A DNA stretch of 64,000 nt from Burkholderia sp. SRS-46 (GCF_004343775.1 NZ_PTXL01000004.1:115774-179773); one strand, 5' to 3'; counted from the stretch's first letter, positions 34,068-44,300 are shown. Translations and numbers: made by a program. Notes: generated from the sequence alone by a model not told the origin.

Positions 34068-35480
34068 ATGGATACCGCATTTTCGGCCCTCGATCTGGCC
34101 CGCCTGCAATTCGCGTTCACCGTCTCCTTTCACATCGTCTTCCCGGCGCTCAGCATCGGCCTCGCGAGCTTCATCGCCGTGCTCGAATACCGCTGGCTCA
34201 AGACGGGCAAGCAGTACTACAAAACCCTCTGCCTCTTCTGGTCGAAGATCTTCGCCGTCGCGTTCGGGATGGGCGTCGTCTCCGGCGTGGTGATGAGCTA
34301 TCAGTTCGGCACCAACTGGTCCGGCTTCTCGAGCTTCGCGGGCTCGGTCACCGGGCCGCTGCTGATGTACGAGGTCATGACCGCCTTCTTCCTCGAAGCC
34401 GGCTTCCTCGGCATCATGCTGTTCGGCTGGAACCGCGTCGGCCCGCGCGCGCACTTCGGCGCGACGCTGATGGTCGCGATCGGCACGCTGATCTCGACGT
34501 TCTGGATCCTCGCGTCGAACAGCTGGATGCAGACGCCGCAGGGCTTCGAGATCGTCGACGGCCGCATCGTGCCGACCGACTGGTTCGCGATCATCTTCAA
34601 CCCGTCGTTCCCGTACCGCCTGCTGCACATGGCGATCGCCGCGTTCATCGTGGCCGCGCTGGTGGTCGCCGCGACCGGCGCCTGGCACCTGCTGAAGGGC
34701 CGCCGCGACAAGAGCGTGAAGAAGATGTTCTCGATGGCACTGTGGCTGCTGCTGGTGCTCGCGCCGGTGCAGGCGCTGATCGGCGACCAGCACGGCATCA
34801 ACACGCTGAAGCACCAGCCCGCGAAGATCGCCGCGATCGAAGGCCTGTGGGAAACCGAGAAGGGCGGCACGCCGCTGAACCTGTTCGGCATGCCGGACAT
34901 GGAGGCGGAAACGACCCGCTACGCGGTGAAGGTGCCGCACCTCGGCAGCCTGATCCTCACGCACAGCTGGGACGGCGAGATCCGCGGCCTGAAGGAATTC
35001 CCGCCGGAAGACCGGCCGAATTCGACGGTCGTGTTCTGGAGCTTCCGGATCATGGTCGGCCTCGGCATCGCGATGATCGCGCTCGCCGCGCTCGCGTGGC
35101 TGCTGCGCCGCCGCGGCAGCCTGTATGAATCGAAGGGGTTCCAGCGCTTCGCGCTCGCGATGGGCCCGACCGGCTTCATCTCGCTGCTCGCCGGCTGGGT
35201 GACGACCGAGGCAGGCCGCCAGCCGTGGGTGGTGTACGGCGTGATGCGCACCGCGCAGGCCGTATCGCCGCTCACCGCGCAGCAGGTCAGCATCTCGATG
35301 ATGACGTTCGTGGTCGTGTACTTCCTCGTGTTCGGCACCGGCGTCTACTACATGCTCAAGCTGATGAAGGCCGGCCCCGCGCTGCCCGACGTCAAGCACG
35401 ACGACACGCCGGACACGCGCCCCGATCACACCGCGCGCCGCCCGATGTCGGCCGTCGACGAGCTGATCGAGACCGTCTGA
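34068..35480 (+). CDS. cioA: Cytochrome bd-type (cyanide-insensitive) ubiquinol oxidase subunit I
   Basis: A 470-residue membrane protein, subunit I of a bd oxidase that passes electrons from ubiquinol to oxygen without pumping protons. The conserved haem ligand His22 is in SFHIVFPALS and a second in YRLLHMAIAA; GWVTTEAGRQPW near residue 380 is the quinol-site signature. The loop between helices 6 and 7 is short, as in the CIO subgroup, and not the long Q-loop of E. coli CydA. The start at 34068 has a weak ribosome site. The upstream ANR/FNR box suggests oxygen control. cioB follows after 32 bases. Confidence 0.95.
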   Translation: MDTAFSALDLARLQFAFTVSFHIVFPALSIGLASFIAVLEYRWLKTGKQYYKTLCLFWSKIFAVAFGMGVVSGVVMSYQFGTNWSGFSSFAGSVTGPLLMYEVMTAFFLEAGFLGIMLFGWNRVGPRAHFGATLMVAIGTLISTFWILASNSWMQTPQGFEIVDGRIVPTDWFAIIFNPSFPYRLLHMAIAAFIVAALVVAATGAWHLLKGRRDKSVKKMFSMALWLLLVLAPVQALIGDQHGINTLKHQPAKIAAIEGLWETEKGGTPLNLFGMPDMEAETTRYAVKVPHLGSLILTHSWDGEIRGLKEFPPEDRPNSTVVFWSFRIMVGLGIAMIALAALAWLLRRRGSLYESKGFQRFALAMGPTGFISLLAGWVTTEAGRQPWVVYGVMRTAQAVSPLTAQQVSISMMTFVVVYFLVFGTGVYYMLKLMKAGPALPDVKHDDTPDTRPDHTARRPMSAVDELIETV

Positions 35481-35512
35481 ACGGCCCACTCCCTACGCAA
35501 ACGAGGAATTTC

Positions 35513-36520
35513 ATGGACGTCACCGTAATCTGGGCCGCGATCATCGCATTGGGGCTCTTCATGTACGTCGTGCTCGACGGCTTCGACCTCGGCATCGGCA
35601 TCGTCTTCCCGTTCTTCCCGGACGAGAAGGAACGCGACCTGATGATGAACACGGTCGCCCCCGTGTGGGACGGCAACGAAACCTGGCTCGTGCTCGGCGG
35701 CGCCGGCCTGTTCGCGGTGTTCCCGGTCGTCTATTCGACCGTGCTGTCCGCGCTGTACCTGCCGCTGATCTTCATGCTGGTGTGCCTGATCTTCCGCGGC
35801 GTGTCGTTCGAGATCCGTGCGAAGGCGCGCCGCACCAAGCAGCTGTGGGATCTCGCGTTCATCGGCGGCTCGGCCGGCGCGACGCTGTTCCAGGGGATCG
35901 CGCTCGGCGCGTTCCTGCAGGGCATTCCGGTGAAGGACGGCGTGTTCGCGGGCGACGCGTTCGGCTGGCTCACGCCGTTCAGCCTGCTCACCGGGCTCGG
36001 CCTGGTCGTCACCTACGCGCTGCTCGGCTGCTGCTGGCTCGTCGCGAAGACCGAAGGCGACCTGCAGCGGCGCCTCCATCGCGTCGTGTGGCCGCTGACC
36101 GTCGTGCTGCTCGGCTTCATCGCGATCATCAGCCTGTGGACGCCGCTGCAAGATGCGGCGATCGCCGAGCGCTGGTTCGATTCGGGGCTGTTCTGGCGCC
36201 TGCTGCCGGTGCCGTTCATGGTCGCGGCCTGCGCGGTGTGGATGTACCGCGCGGTGCGCAACCGGCATGACATGACGCCGTTCGTGCTCGCGCTGGTGCT
36301 GGTGCTGCTCGGCTACGTCGGCCTGCTCGTCAGCCTGTTCCCGTATGCGATTCCTCAGAGCATGACGATCTGGGAAGCGGCCGCGCCGCGTTCCAGCCAG
36401 ACCTTCACACTGGTCGGCGCAGCGGTTATCCTGCCGATCATCATCGCCTACACGACGATGGGTTACTGGGTATTCCGAGGGAAGGTGCGTCATGAAGACC
36501 AGCACTACTACCACCACTGA
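35513..36520 (+). CDS. cioB: Cytochrome bd-type ubiquinol oxidase subunit II
   Basis: A 335-residue membrane protein with about eight helices, subunit II of the bd oxidase (CydB family). Signature parts are YVVLDGFDLGIGIVFPFFPD, VAPVWDGNETWLVLGGAGLF and PYAIPQSMTIWEAAAP. It pairs with the product of the preceding gene. The start has GAGGAA upstream. Its last 29 bases overlap the small DUF2474 gene. Confidence 0.95.
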   Translation: MDVTVIWAAIIALGLFMYVVLDGFDLGIGIVFPFFPDEKERDLMMNTVAPVWDGNETWLVLGGAGLFAVFPVVYSTVLSALYLPLIFMLVCLIFRGVSFEIRAKARRTKQLWDLAFIGGSAGATLFQGIALGAFLQGIPVKDGVFAGDAFGWLTPFSLLTGLGLVVTYALLGCCWLVAKTEGDLQRRLHRVVWPLTVVLLGFIAIISLWTPLQDAAIAERWFDSGLFWRLLPVPFMVAACAVWMYRAVRNRHDMTPFVLALVLVLLGYVGLLVSLFPYAIPQSMTIWEAAAPRSSQTFTLVGAAVILPIIIAYTTMGYWVFRGKVRHEDQHYYHH

Positions 36521-36659
36521 GCAACACCCCGCGCCGCGCCCGCGGCTGCGCGGCTGGATGTGGTTCGTCCTGCTGTGGGCAGGCGGCGTCGCCGGGGCGG
36601 TCACGCTCGGCTATGTGTTCAAGATCTTCATGAACCTGACGCTGTTCGCGGTGAAGTGA
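36492..36659 (+). CDS. DUF2474 small membrane subunit of the bd-type oxidase
   Basis: A 55-residue protein: a Thr/Pro-rich start MKTSTTTTTEQHPAPRPRLR, then one membrane helix (WMWFVLLWAGGVAGAVTLGY) and a short tail VFKIFMNLTLFAVK. Small DUF2474 proteins follow cioAB operons and are comparable to CydX of E. coli. It starts inside the end of cioB (29-base overlap), so it is translationally coupled. An intrinsic terminator follows at 36678. Confidence 0.85.
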   Translation: MKTSTTTTTEQHPAPRPRLRGWMWFVLLWAGGVAGAVTLGYVFKIFMNLTLFAVK

Positions 36660-36677
36660 CCGGAATCATCCGACTTG

Positions 36678-36711
36678 AAAGCGCCCGGCGGCGATTGCTG
36701 CCGGGCGCTTT
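36678..36711 (+). terminator. Terminator of the cioAB-DUF2474 operon
   Basis: A long stem (arms 36678-36689 and 36700-36711) ends in GCTTT. The loop can extend the pairing. It also lies at the end of the hipA/hipB remnant on the other strand and may act in both directions. Confidence 0.75.
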
Positions 36712-36736
36712 GTCGTTCCAGCCGCCCATATGCAGG

Positions 36737-37412
36737 CTACGACGCTTGCCTCACCACCCCGAGCTTCAGTCCGAGCACACCGAGGATGCGATTCATCGTC
36801 TGCACGGTGCCTTCGCTGCGCCCCTGTTCGATGTCCTGGATCGTTTTCGTCGACACGCCGGCGAGCTTCGCCATCTCCGTGCTGGTCACGCGCATCGTGC
36901 GCTTGAATGGCCATGTAAGAGGACTCGTGCCGCAAGATTTGCGCGAGACGTTCATTCGCGCCGCGCGCGAACTTGACGATGTAATGCGTGACCGCCCGCT
37001 CGTCCGGCAGCGTGTGATCCGGATACAGCAACCCGTCGTCGGCACGGGTCAGCAGCAGCTTCGGCCATTCGCCCTGCACGCCGGAAGAACCGGCGACAAA
37101 GAGCCCATGCGCGGCAAGATACTCGGTGAACGCATCGCCGCGTGCGGCGATCTCGTCGTCCGTGAAGCCTTGCAGCGGCCCGCGTCGCTCGTCCAGCCAC
37201 TGCGCCGCCTCCTTCACGCGAAGGTTGCCGATCGAGTTGCCCGCGCCGGCGAGCAGCAGCGGCCAGTTCGCTCCCTCCTCCGCGGTTTCCGGCAATCCGA
37301 GACGACGCAGCAATTCGAGACGCCCGAAACCCTGCGGCAACAGATCGATCAGGAATACCGGCCAATGGGACTGTTTCAGCAGCTCGAGGCTAACGGGATA
37401 GCGACATGACAT
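36737..37412 (-). pseudogene. hipA-like kinase fragment joined to a hipB-like HTH fragment
   Basis: Two broken pieces. Positions 37412-36903 encode the middle of a HipA-family (YjjJ/HipH-like) kinase: FLIDLLPQGFGRLELLRRLG, LLLAGAGNSIGNLRV, FVAGSSGVQGEWPKLLL and HYIVKFARGANERLAQIL, ending HESSYMAIQ. There the reading changes frame. Positions 36895-36740 encode the end of an XRE-type HTH protein: VTSTEMAKLAGVSTKTIQDI followed by EQGRSEGTVQTMNRILGVLG. The catalytic C-terminal half of HipA is missing. A deletion has joined the two genes, so neither toxin nor antitoxin can be functional. Confidence 0.75.
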
Positions 37413-37559
37413 CGCGTGCGCGTCCCGGGCGAGCCTGTGTTCGACCGCCCAGAAAGACACGGTCGTACGACAAACGGCACCAACACAAGCGCGGCGCCGT
37501 CGACCACCCGGTGCCGCGCATCTCGCCCGCCGCCCGCAAGCGGCAAGCCGCCGTCCCCG

Positions 37560-39242
37560 TCAGCGTGCGATACCCAGCCCCGGCAGCACGCGCGTATGCT
37601 CCGCCACCACCGCGTGCAGCAGTTCCGGCTCGAGACCGAGCAGCCCCAGGATCGTCGGCGCAACCTGCTTGGTCCCGACATAGTCGTTGACCGTGCGCGC
37701 GCGATGGAGCCCCGGATACGACACGAGCAGGCCGAGGTGGTTGTCGTCCGGCGCGTTGCCGCCGTGCTCCTCGTCCTTCTTCTTGCTCGACGTGTAAATA
37801 ACGCCCGGGTTCGGCTGCACGATGATGTCCGGCGTGCGGCCGTTGGCCGGATCGCCGAACCGCTCGGCCAGCGCGGAACCGTACAGGATGTAGGCCAGCG
37901 GGCCATCCGCGCAGATCCCCGGCGCGTTGCAGCCGAGGTTCGCCTTCAGCGTCTCGACGACGGCCCGGCGCTGGCTGCGGTCGCGCAGCCAGATCAGGCC
38001 GACGTCGTCGGTCTGCACGAAGCCGGTGCCGACGAGGCCCGTGCCGTCGTTCAGGTTGCCCGACGTCGCGTTGTTCTGGCCGAAGTTGCCGTTCTTGTCG
38101 AGGTAGTTGTTCTGTTCGAGCAGCGCCGTCAGCGTGTCGCCGTTCTTCACGAGCTTCGTGTGATCGGTCGGCGACTGGCCGTGCTTCGCCGTCACGATCA
38201 CGGCCGTCGAGCTGTAGAGGTTACGCTGCTTCAATTCGTTGACGATCCGGCCGATCGAGTTGTCGACATACGTGATCGCGTTCGCGACCTGCCCGTTCGG
38301 CGTGAAGTTCGCGTCGAGATAGCCGCCGCCCTTCGTCACCAGTGCCTTCTGCGCGACGCTCAGCGTCTGGAAATTCGCGCCGAACAGCGTCGGCACCGGC
38401 GCGGCCGTCTTGCCGGTCGAATCCAGGCCGTCGATCTGGTTGATCAGCGCCTGCACGTGCAGGTTGTCGAACTGCGCGGTGTGCGAATAGACGTCGGTGT
38501 AGTCCGTCTTCGTCGCCGGGTCGATCGAGTTGATCTCGGTGCGGGCGAGATCGTCGACGCCCTTGCCCGACGGGCCGTTGAGCCAGTCGTAGCCCCATGC
38601 GTGCTTGTCGGCCCACGCGGTGCGCGCGTTCGGCAGCGCCGACTTCACGGCCTCGAACACGGTGTTCGTCTTCACGTAGTTGTGCGGATACACCGGCACG
38701 CACGTGCCGCCGACGAGCGCGTTCGGGATCGCCTGCGGGTTGAACCCGCCGCCGCCGTCGAGGTTCACGAGCGGGCCGCCGTTCATCGCGTCCTTGCCCG
38801 TCGTTTCGTCGAACACGACGTTCCAGCCTTGCTTGCCCGAACAGGTCGTGTCGCCGGGCGCGTACAGGTTGCGGTCGTACGACACGTCGTAGAACAGGCC
38901 GGCCGTCTTCGGCGAGCCGCCCGTCACGAGCGCCGCGAGGCCCGGGAACGAATCCGACAGGCCCGGCGTGTGGGCATTCGTGTACGTCACGCCGCTTTGC
39001 GCGAGCGCCGCCACGTTCGGGCACGTGTTCGCGCCGATGCAGCGCGCGAGATCCTGCTCGTGCAGGCCGTCGACGCTGATCATCAGCACGTGCTTCACGG
39101 CGCGGCGGGTGTGTTCGCCGCGGTTGCCCTCATCCCCCTGATTGCCTTCGCCTTGCTGCGCATATGCACCCGCGCTCGCGAGCGCCAGCGCGCCCGCCAC
39201 CACCCCTGCCATCTTCCGCTGCTTACCGAAGAACGAAATCAT
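37560..39242 (-). CDS. Exported alkaline phosphatase-superfamily phosphodiesterase
   Basis: A 560-residue protein with a signal peptide (MAGVVAGALALASAGAYAQQ). The body starts VKHVLMISVDGLHEQDLARC, the metal-binding Asp of type I phosphodiesterase/nucleotide pyrophosphatases. The catalytic Ser/Thr is probably in HTPGLSDSFPGLAALVTGG, and further ligands are AKHGQSPTDHTK and DDNHLGLLVSYPG. The domain order is that of the alkaline phosphatase superfamily; the substrate is unknown. Pairs of Cys (CIGANTC, CSGK, CVPV, CNAPGIC) suggest disulfides in the periplasm or outside. The start at 39242 follows GAGGTGGGG; an adjacent GTG at 39245 is possible. Confidence 0.85.
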   Translation of the reverse strand: MISFFGKQRKMAGVVAGALALASAGAYAQQGEGNQGDEGNRGEHTRRAVKHVLMISVDGLHEQDLARCIGANTCPNVAALAQSGVTYTNAHTPGLSDSFPGLAALVTGGSPKTAGLFYDVSYDRNLYAPGDTTCSGKQGWNVVFDETTGKDAMNGGPLVNLDGGGGFNPQAIPNALVGGTCVPVYPHNYVKTNTVFEAVKSALPNARTAWADKHAWGYDWLNGPSGKGVDDLARTEINSIDPATKTDYTDVYSHTAQFDNLHVQALINQIDGLDSTGKTAAPVPTLFGANFQTLSVAQKALVTKGGGYLDANFTPNGQVANAITYVDNSIGRIVNELKQRNLYSSTAVIVTAKHGQSPTDHTKLVKNGDTLTALLEQNNYLDKNGNFGQNNATSGNLNDGTGLVGTGFVQTDDVGLIWLRDRSQRRAVVETLKANLGCNAPGICADGPLAYILYGSALAERFGDPANGRTPDIIVQPNPGVIYTSSKKKDEEHGGNAPDDNHLGLLVSYPGLHRARTVNDYVGTKQVAPTILGLLGLEPELLHAVVAEHTRVLPGLGIAR

Positions 39243-39713
39243 CACCCCACCTCATCGATTGACGTTGGACCGCTCGGCCTGCGAACAGGCGCGTCACTAT
39301 CGCCGAGCCATGCGGCGGTCCCGTGAAGGGGGGCTTTCTGTTTTCTATCAAACGTAACGAATCGCAAGTGACATGAGGCGGACGCAACGCGGCGGCTGCG
39401 ATGCGGCGGCGATTTCGCAGCAGGTGCACCGCATGCGCAGCAGGATGTTGACGCAGGCTGGGCGGCTTTCAAGTCTCGAAACGCCTCTCTAGGCGATCTG
39501 AAGAACTGGCTGGAGCACGACATTGGCATCGAGGCCGGCACTATTGTCGGGGCGAAGTGCGAGTGAGTAGTTGAGGCTCCACTGCCCGCGAAAGGGCAAA
39601 GTATTGCCGAACGTCGCCGGCCAGTTTCCGACTCTCAACCCCGGCATCTATATCGTAGATAATCAACAAAAAAAGGGACAAGGCGCATCGTCGACTTCAA
39701 TTGCAGACGTTAA

Positions 39714-39890
39714 ATTGATGCCGAGCACGATAGTTGGAACGACGAGAACGTCACGCAGGACATTGCCCACCAATATCGCGAAGGTAGCGCGGTCAATCAT
39801 CATCGATTTAGCTATATCCGGCCCACTGAAGCTGAGGCAAACTACTACTGGCAACTCAGCAATTTCGCTGACGCGCTGGCATCAACTTGA
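39714..39890 (+). pseudogene. 5'-truncated coding remnant, unknown protein
   Basis: A frame open for 58 codons right after a TAA. It reads IDAEHDSWNDENVTQDIAHQ, YREGSAVNHHRFSYIRPTEA and EANYYWQLSNFADALAST, then TGA. The composition is typical of a soluble protein, but there is no start codon or ribosome site. I do not recognise it. Confidence 0.4.
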
Positions 39891-39964
39891 ATAAACCGGC
39901 CTCTACGATTCCCGGGGCAGTTCACTAATCTGTAGTCACATTCAAAATGAAAGGGAAATGAAAC

Positions 39965-40093
39965 ATGACGACCATCAATCCCGGTCCGAAGCCCAAGCGA
40001 GAGGATGGAAAAGATGACCGCAGGCATCATGTGAATCCTCCAACCAAGCCCAAACATCCCACCCTACCCATTCACGACCCAAAGAAAAAGTGA
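39965..40093 (+). CDS. Possible 42-residue Pro/Lys-rich peptide
   Basis: A short frame starting MTTINPGPKPKREDGKDDRR and ending LPIHDPKKK. It has AAAGGGAAATG upstream and an intrinsic terminator 50 bases downstream (40143-40164), which supports a small transcription unit. It contains no hydrophobic segment. Function unknown; it could also be a remnant. Confidence 0.4.
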   Translation: MTTINPGPKPKREDGKDDRRHHVNPPTKPKHPTLPIHDPKKK

Positions 40094-40142
40094 ATACATG
40101 ACCGATCTGCATGAGGACAGTCCGCTTCTGGTCCGTCCACTC

Positions 40143-40164
40143 AGCCACCTCTCGGTGGCTTTTT
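40143..40164 (+). terminator. Intrinsic terminator in the AT-richer stretch
   Basis: The arms AGCCACC and GGTGGCT with loop TCTC are followed by five T residues. Confidence 0.75.
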
Positions 40165-40445
40165 GTTATCGATCTCCATGATTCCGTCACTGCAATAATG
40201 GGTTTTTGCGGAACAGTCATTCGGCACACCGCCGGCTTAGGTTGTGTTTGCCAGTTGATACACTTGAATGTCGGCTGTCCGGCAAAATGTCCCGACTGTC
40301 GCAGCTCGATTTGAACTGGTCACGAACTGCCGAGCCACAACCAGCCCGGTTCGCCATAATCAGCCATGCGACACAGAGAGTCATATCGCTGACAATCGAG
40401 TCCGTCGTATCCTAAACCGACCATTTCCATTCCGAGCGATGCAGA

Positions 40446-40724
40446 ATGAAGTCACCGACGATCGTGCTGCCACTTGAGCGCCCCTTAGCCGAGTTCTCTT
40501 CGAACACTGTGTTGGCTCGCGACGTCGCACTTGCTGGCTTACGTTGGCCGACCCAATATTGGTGCGGTCTAGCGATCGGCTGGCTGGAGCAAGGACTGCT
40601 CCCGGATCACGAAATTATCGAATTGTTGGGTGTGATCGCCAACAACCGCAGCTTTTCGCAAAATTTAAGGCACCGGGCACACGCAATACGACAACGATCG
40701 GTCGACAGATCTCCGCGACAGTAA
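40446..40724 (+). CDS. Hypothetical protein in the AT-richer stretch, perhaps truncated
   Basis: A 92-residue frame. Residues 18-80 look like a helical protein (NTVLARDVALAGLRWPTQYW, CGLAIGWLEQGLLPDHEIIE, LLGVIANNRSFSQNLRHRAH). The last residues IRQRSVDRSPRQ lose this character, and another frame downstream becomes protein-like, so a frameshift near 40690 is possible. A weak GAGCGATGCAGA precedes the ATG. I do not recognise the family. Confidence 0.45.
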   Translation: MKSPTIVLPLERPLAEFSSNTVLARDVALAGLRWPTQYWCGLAIGWLEQGLLPDHEIIELLGVIANNRSFSQNLRHRAHAIRQRSVDRSPRQ

Positions 40725-41069
40725 TCCGACAAAGAGCGACATACGCGGTCGTGCACTTGCGTCGCGCAGCACCTCGCGCCGCGAAGAAATTAGAGAAGGG
40801 TTTGATCCACTCCCGAAAGGCGCGCTTCGGGATCTACGTTCAATTCTGACTAGCGTCCTTGCCCCTGGGGCGTGCATCGGTATCGGTGACGATTTCGTAC
40901 AGGTTTTGAAGAAGTGAACCTGTACTTACATTGCGCGGTAGGTGTGATCGCGTTACCACTTTGGATGCGCCAAGCAGACATCCCCCCAAAATCCACCAAG
41001 AATTTTTTCCGCCTTGGCGCCCGACTATTGGCGTGTGATAAAGGGTTTTCCCTGACCCGGAGCACGAGA

Positions 41070-41291
41070 ATGTCGACCCTGGAAGCCTTCCGGTTCGTGC
41101 TGGACGACGCACGCACCCCCGAGATCATTCGTCACCACGTCGTCGACGCGTTGCAATACGCGCTGCGCAACTACGGGCAGGTGTTCACGGCGAAGGAAGT
41201 GCAGTGGCTGGCGCAGTGGGATGACCCGCGTCTGCCGCTGGCGGCGAGGAAGGAGCTGGACAAGCGCGACCTGCCCGAGCCCGTGCGCTGA
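41070..41291 (+). CDS. Small hypothetical protein
   Basis: A 73-residue acidic-basic protein, MSTLEAFRFVLDDARTPEII then RHHVVDALQYALRNYGQVFT, with a Trp-rich segment EVQWLAQWDDPRLPLAARKE. No membrane segment or Cys. The start at 41070 has CGGAG nine bases upstream; the frame extends to 40914 but lacks support there. GC is back to the normal high level. It converges on the DUF748 gene. Function unknown. Confidence 0.7.
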   Translation: MSTLEAFRFVLDDARTPEIIRHHVVDALQYALRNYGQVFTAKEVQWLAQWDDPRLPLAARKELDKRDLPEPVR

Positions 41292-41349
41292 GCGTGCCGC
41301 CGCTGCCGCGCCCGGACGACGGACGCAACAGCGGCACGCGGCGGGGTGA

Positions 41350-44300
41350 TTACTTGAGACCGAAGTCGACCCGCGTCGTCGCGCCCTTGTCCTCGATGCC
41401 CTTCGCATCGAGCTTCGGCGCAACGATGAACATCCGGCTCGAATCGATCTTCCCTTCGAGATACTGACGCACCGCCTGCGCGCGGTTCTGCGCGAGCGTG
41501 CGCAGGCCGCCTTCGTCGACCGGCGCGTGTTCGGCGAGCGCCTGCTTCATCTCGTCGTCCGGCAGCGTCTTCTGCAGGCCGATCATGTTGCGCGGCTTCT
41601 TGAAGTCGGCGGCCTTGTACGCGCGCGTCAGGTACGTGTGGTACTCGGCCGGCTCGATCTTCACCGAGCGCGGATCGATGCTCTCGCCCTGACCGACCAC
41701 GTCCTTCAGCTTCTGCTGCCGCACGAGGCGATCGACGTACGCGTCGCGCAGCCCCGGCGTGTCCTTGTCCGGATCGACGCGGCCGATCAGGTCGAGGCGG
41801 ATCGACGACTTCTCGGTCAGCATCTTCACGACCGTGTCGAGCTTCTTCTGCTGCGCATCGGCGAGGTCATACGAACCCGGCGCGAACTCGACGTAGCCCA
41901 GCTCCTCGCCGCCGCTGCCGAACGCGTGCGCGAGCAGCGTGAACGGCGACGTGACGGCCTTCGCGACCAGGTTCAGCACCGCGCGCCAGATCAGCCCGCC
42001 GACGCTGAACTCCGGATTCGACAGCGAGCCCGACACCGGCAGGTTCACATCGATCTCGCCGCGCGAATTCTTCAGCAGCGAGATCGCGAGCTTCACCGGC
42101 AGCTTGGTCGCCGTATCGTTCTCGACGCGGTCGCCGAACGTCAGCTGGTCGATGAAGATGTGGTTGTTCGCCGACAGCTGGTCGTTCGCGAGCTGGTAGT
42201 GCAGGTCGACGTTCAGCTTGCCCTTCGTGATCGGATAGCCCGCGTATTTCGCCGAATACGGCGTCAGGTTGGTCAGCTCGATGTCGTGCGCGTTCGCGGT
42301 GAGGTCGAGCGCCGGCTTGTCGATCAGCGGGTTGACCGAGCCCTTGATCGTGATCGGCCCGTTGCCCGCAAGGTTCGCGGCGACGTCGACCGGCGCGGAC
42401 GTGGTCGAATCCGTGCCGAACGCGCCGACCGTGCCCTTGATCGCGACGAGGTTCGCCGTGTAGTTCGGCTTGATGAAGTTGTCCGTGTAGGTCACGCGGC
42501 CGTTCTGCAGCACCAGCTGGCCGAAGTGCATCCGCACCGGGTTCTGCGGCGGCGGCGCGGCCTTCACGACCACCGGCGCCGAAGCGGCGGCGGGTGCCGA
42601 CGCCTGCTGCGCGGCCGCCGGCGTCGTCGCGCCCTGCGGCGACAGCGGCACCGGCTCGCCCTTGCTCGCATCGCGCGTGAGCGACTGCGCGGGGCCGCTT
42701 TCCTTCGCGACGATGTCCTTCAGGTTCAGCCGCCCCTGCGCGTCGAGCAGCACGCGGCCGTAGAAGTTCGAGAAGGTCACGCGCGCGGCGTCGACGTTGG
42801 TGCCCTTCTCGTCGTAGGTCGCCGCCAGGTTCGACAGCGCGAGCGAGCGCCAGCCCGCGAACGGATCGGACGTCACCTTGTCGAGCATCCGCACGTCGAC
42901 CAGCGCCGCGTCGCCGCGATACGACGCGCGCATCGCGTCCTTCGCCTGCGCGAACGTCAGGTTGCCCTGCGCGTTGAGCAGCGCGCTCGCGACGGTCGCG
43001 TTCAGCACGCTGCCGAAGTACGGCTCGAATGCCGCCGCGTCGAGGCGGTTGCCGTTGATCTTCAGGCCGAGCTTCAGCGGCTGCGCGGTGACGTCGCCGG
43101 ACACGTTCAGCGTGCCCTTGCGGTTCAGCGTCGCCTGCAGCGTCACGGGCAACGGCTTCGACAGGTCGTCGCTGATCTTCTGCACCGACAGCTGCAGCGG
43201 CTTGATCGCGAGCTTCACCGGGCGCGGCGTCGACAGGTCGGTGTAGTTGGCCGTCGCGTCCTTCACGTTCAGCGCATCGATCTGGTAATGCCACGACGGC
43301 GCGGCGGCTTGCGCCTTGCGCGCGACCGTGCGCTCGGGCACCGCTGCCTGCGCGGGGCTCGCGAGCGATGCGAGGTCGATGTTGCCGTCCTTCAGGCGCT
43401 TCACGTCGAGCGCGAGCCCGCTCGCGTCGACGCTCGCGATCTGCGCGTTGCGCGCGGCGAGATCGACCTTCGCGATCTTCGCGCGCGCATCGGGCACCAC
43501 GATCGCCGGCGCCTTCGCGTCCGGCATCGCGAGCTTCAGCGACTTCAGGCTCACCTCGCTGTCGGCCACCTGCGCGTCGAGCGGCGTCTTCGCCCAGTCG
43601 GCCTTCGCGTTGACCGTCGCGCCGAGCGTGCCGTCGAGCACCCGCGCGCGCGTCGCCTCGCCGAGATACGGCTGCAGCGCGGGCAGCGCGAGCGCCTCGA
43701 CCGCGAGCTTGGCGTCGGCCTGCTTCGCCGCGAGGCTGAACGCGCCTTCGGCCTTCACGTCGCCGCCGCGCGACAGCGACGTCGACAGCGTGTACTTCGC
43801 CGGCGTCTTGCCCTGCAGCGTGAAGCCATCGAGCGTCGCGGCGACGCGCGTGAGCGACAGCGCGGTCGGCGTCGCCGGCACGCGATCGTCGAGGTTGATC
43901 GTGCCGCCGTCGATCGCGACATGGCGGATCGTCAGGTCGAGCGGCGGCGTGTCGGCCGCCGCTTCCGGCACGGCCACGCCCGATGCCGCCGGCGCGCCCG
44001 ACGCGGCCTTCGCTGCGGACGGGGCCTTCGGCGCCGCGGCGGGATGCGCGGCGAGCTTCTCGACGTTCAGCACGCCCTGCCGGTCGCGCGCGAGGTCGAT
44101 GACCGGCTGGTCGACGCGGATCTCGTCGAAATGCAGCGCGTTGCGCAGCGGCTCGAGGCTGGCCGCCGCGACGTGCACGCCGCGCGCGGCGAACAGCGGC
44201 TCGGAGGCCGCGCTCGTCACCTTCGCGTCGTTCAGGTCGACGGTGCCGGACACGCGCAGCGACGGCGTCTCGCCACTCATCGCGAAATTGAGCTTGAGAT

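Larger units (their letters stand above)
39330..41050. other. AT-richer stretch with decayed coding fragments
   Basis: About 1.7 kb of clearly lower GC than the rest, between the phosphodiesterase gene and the small protein at 41070. Parts read like protein but have no start: the plus-strand frame ending at 39566 (GWAAFKSRNASLGDLKNWLE then HDIGIEAGTIVGAKCE), the one ending at 39890, and one ending near 40918 (GALRDLRSILTSVLAPGACI then GIGDDFVQVLKK). This looks like the remains of horizontally acquired DNA. I cannot identify its origin, and no transposase or tRNA is seen. Confidence 0.55.

Noticed and set aside
39571..39894. 107-codon frame in the AT-richer stretch
   Set aside because: It overlaps the better fragment ending at 39890 in another frame, lacks a ribosome site and has a composition unlike a protein.
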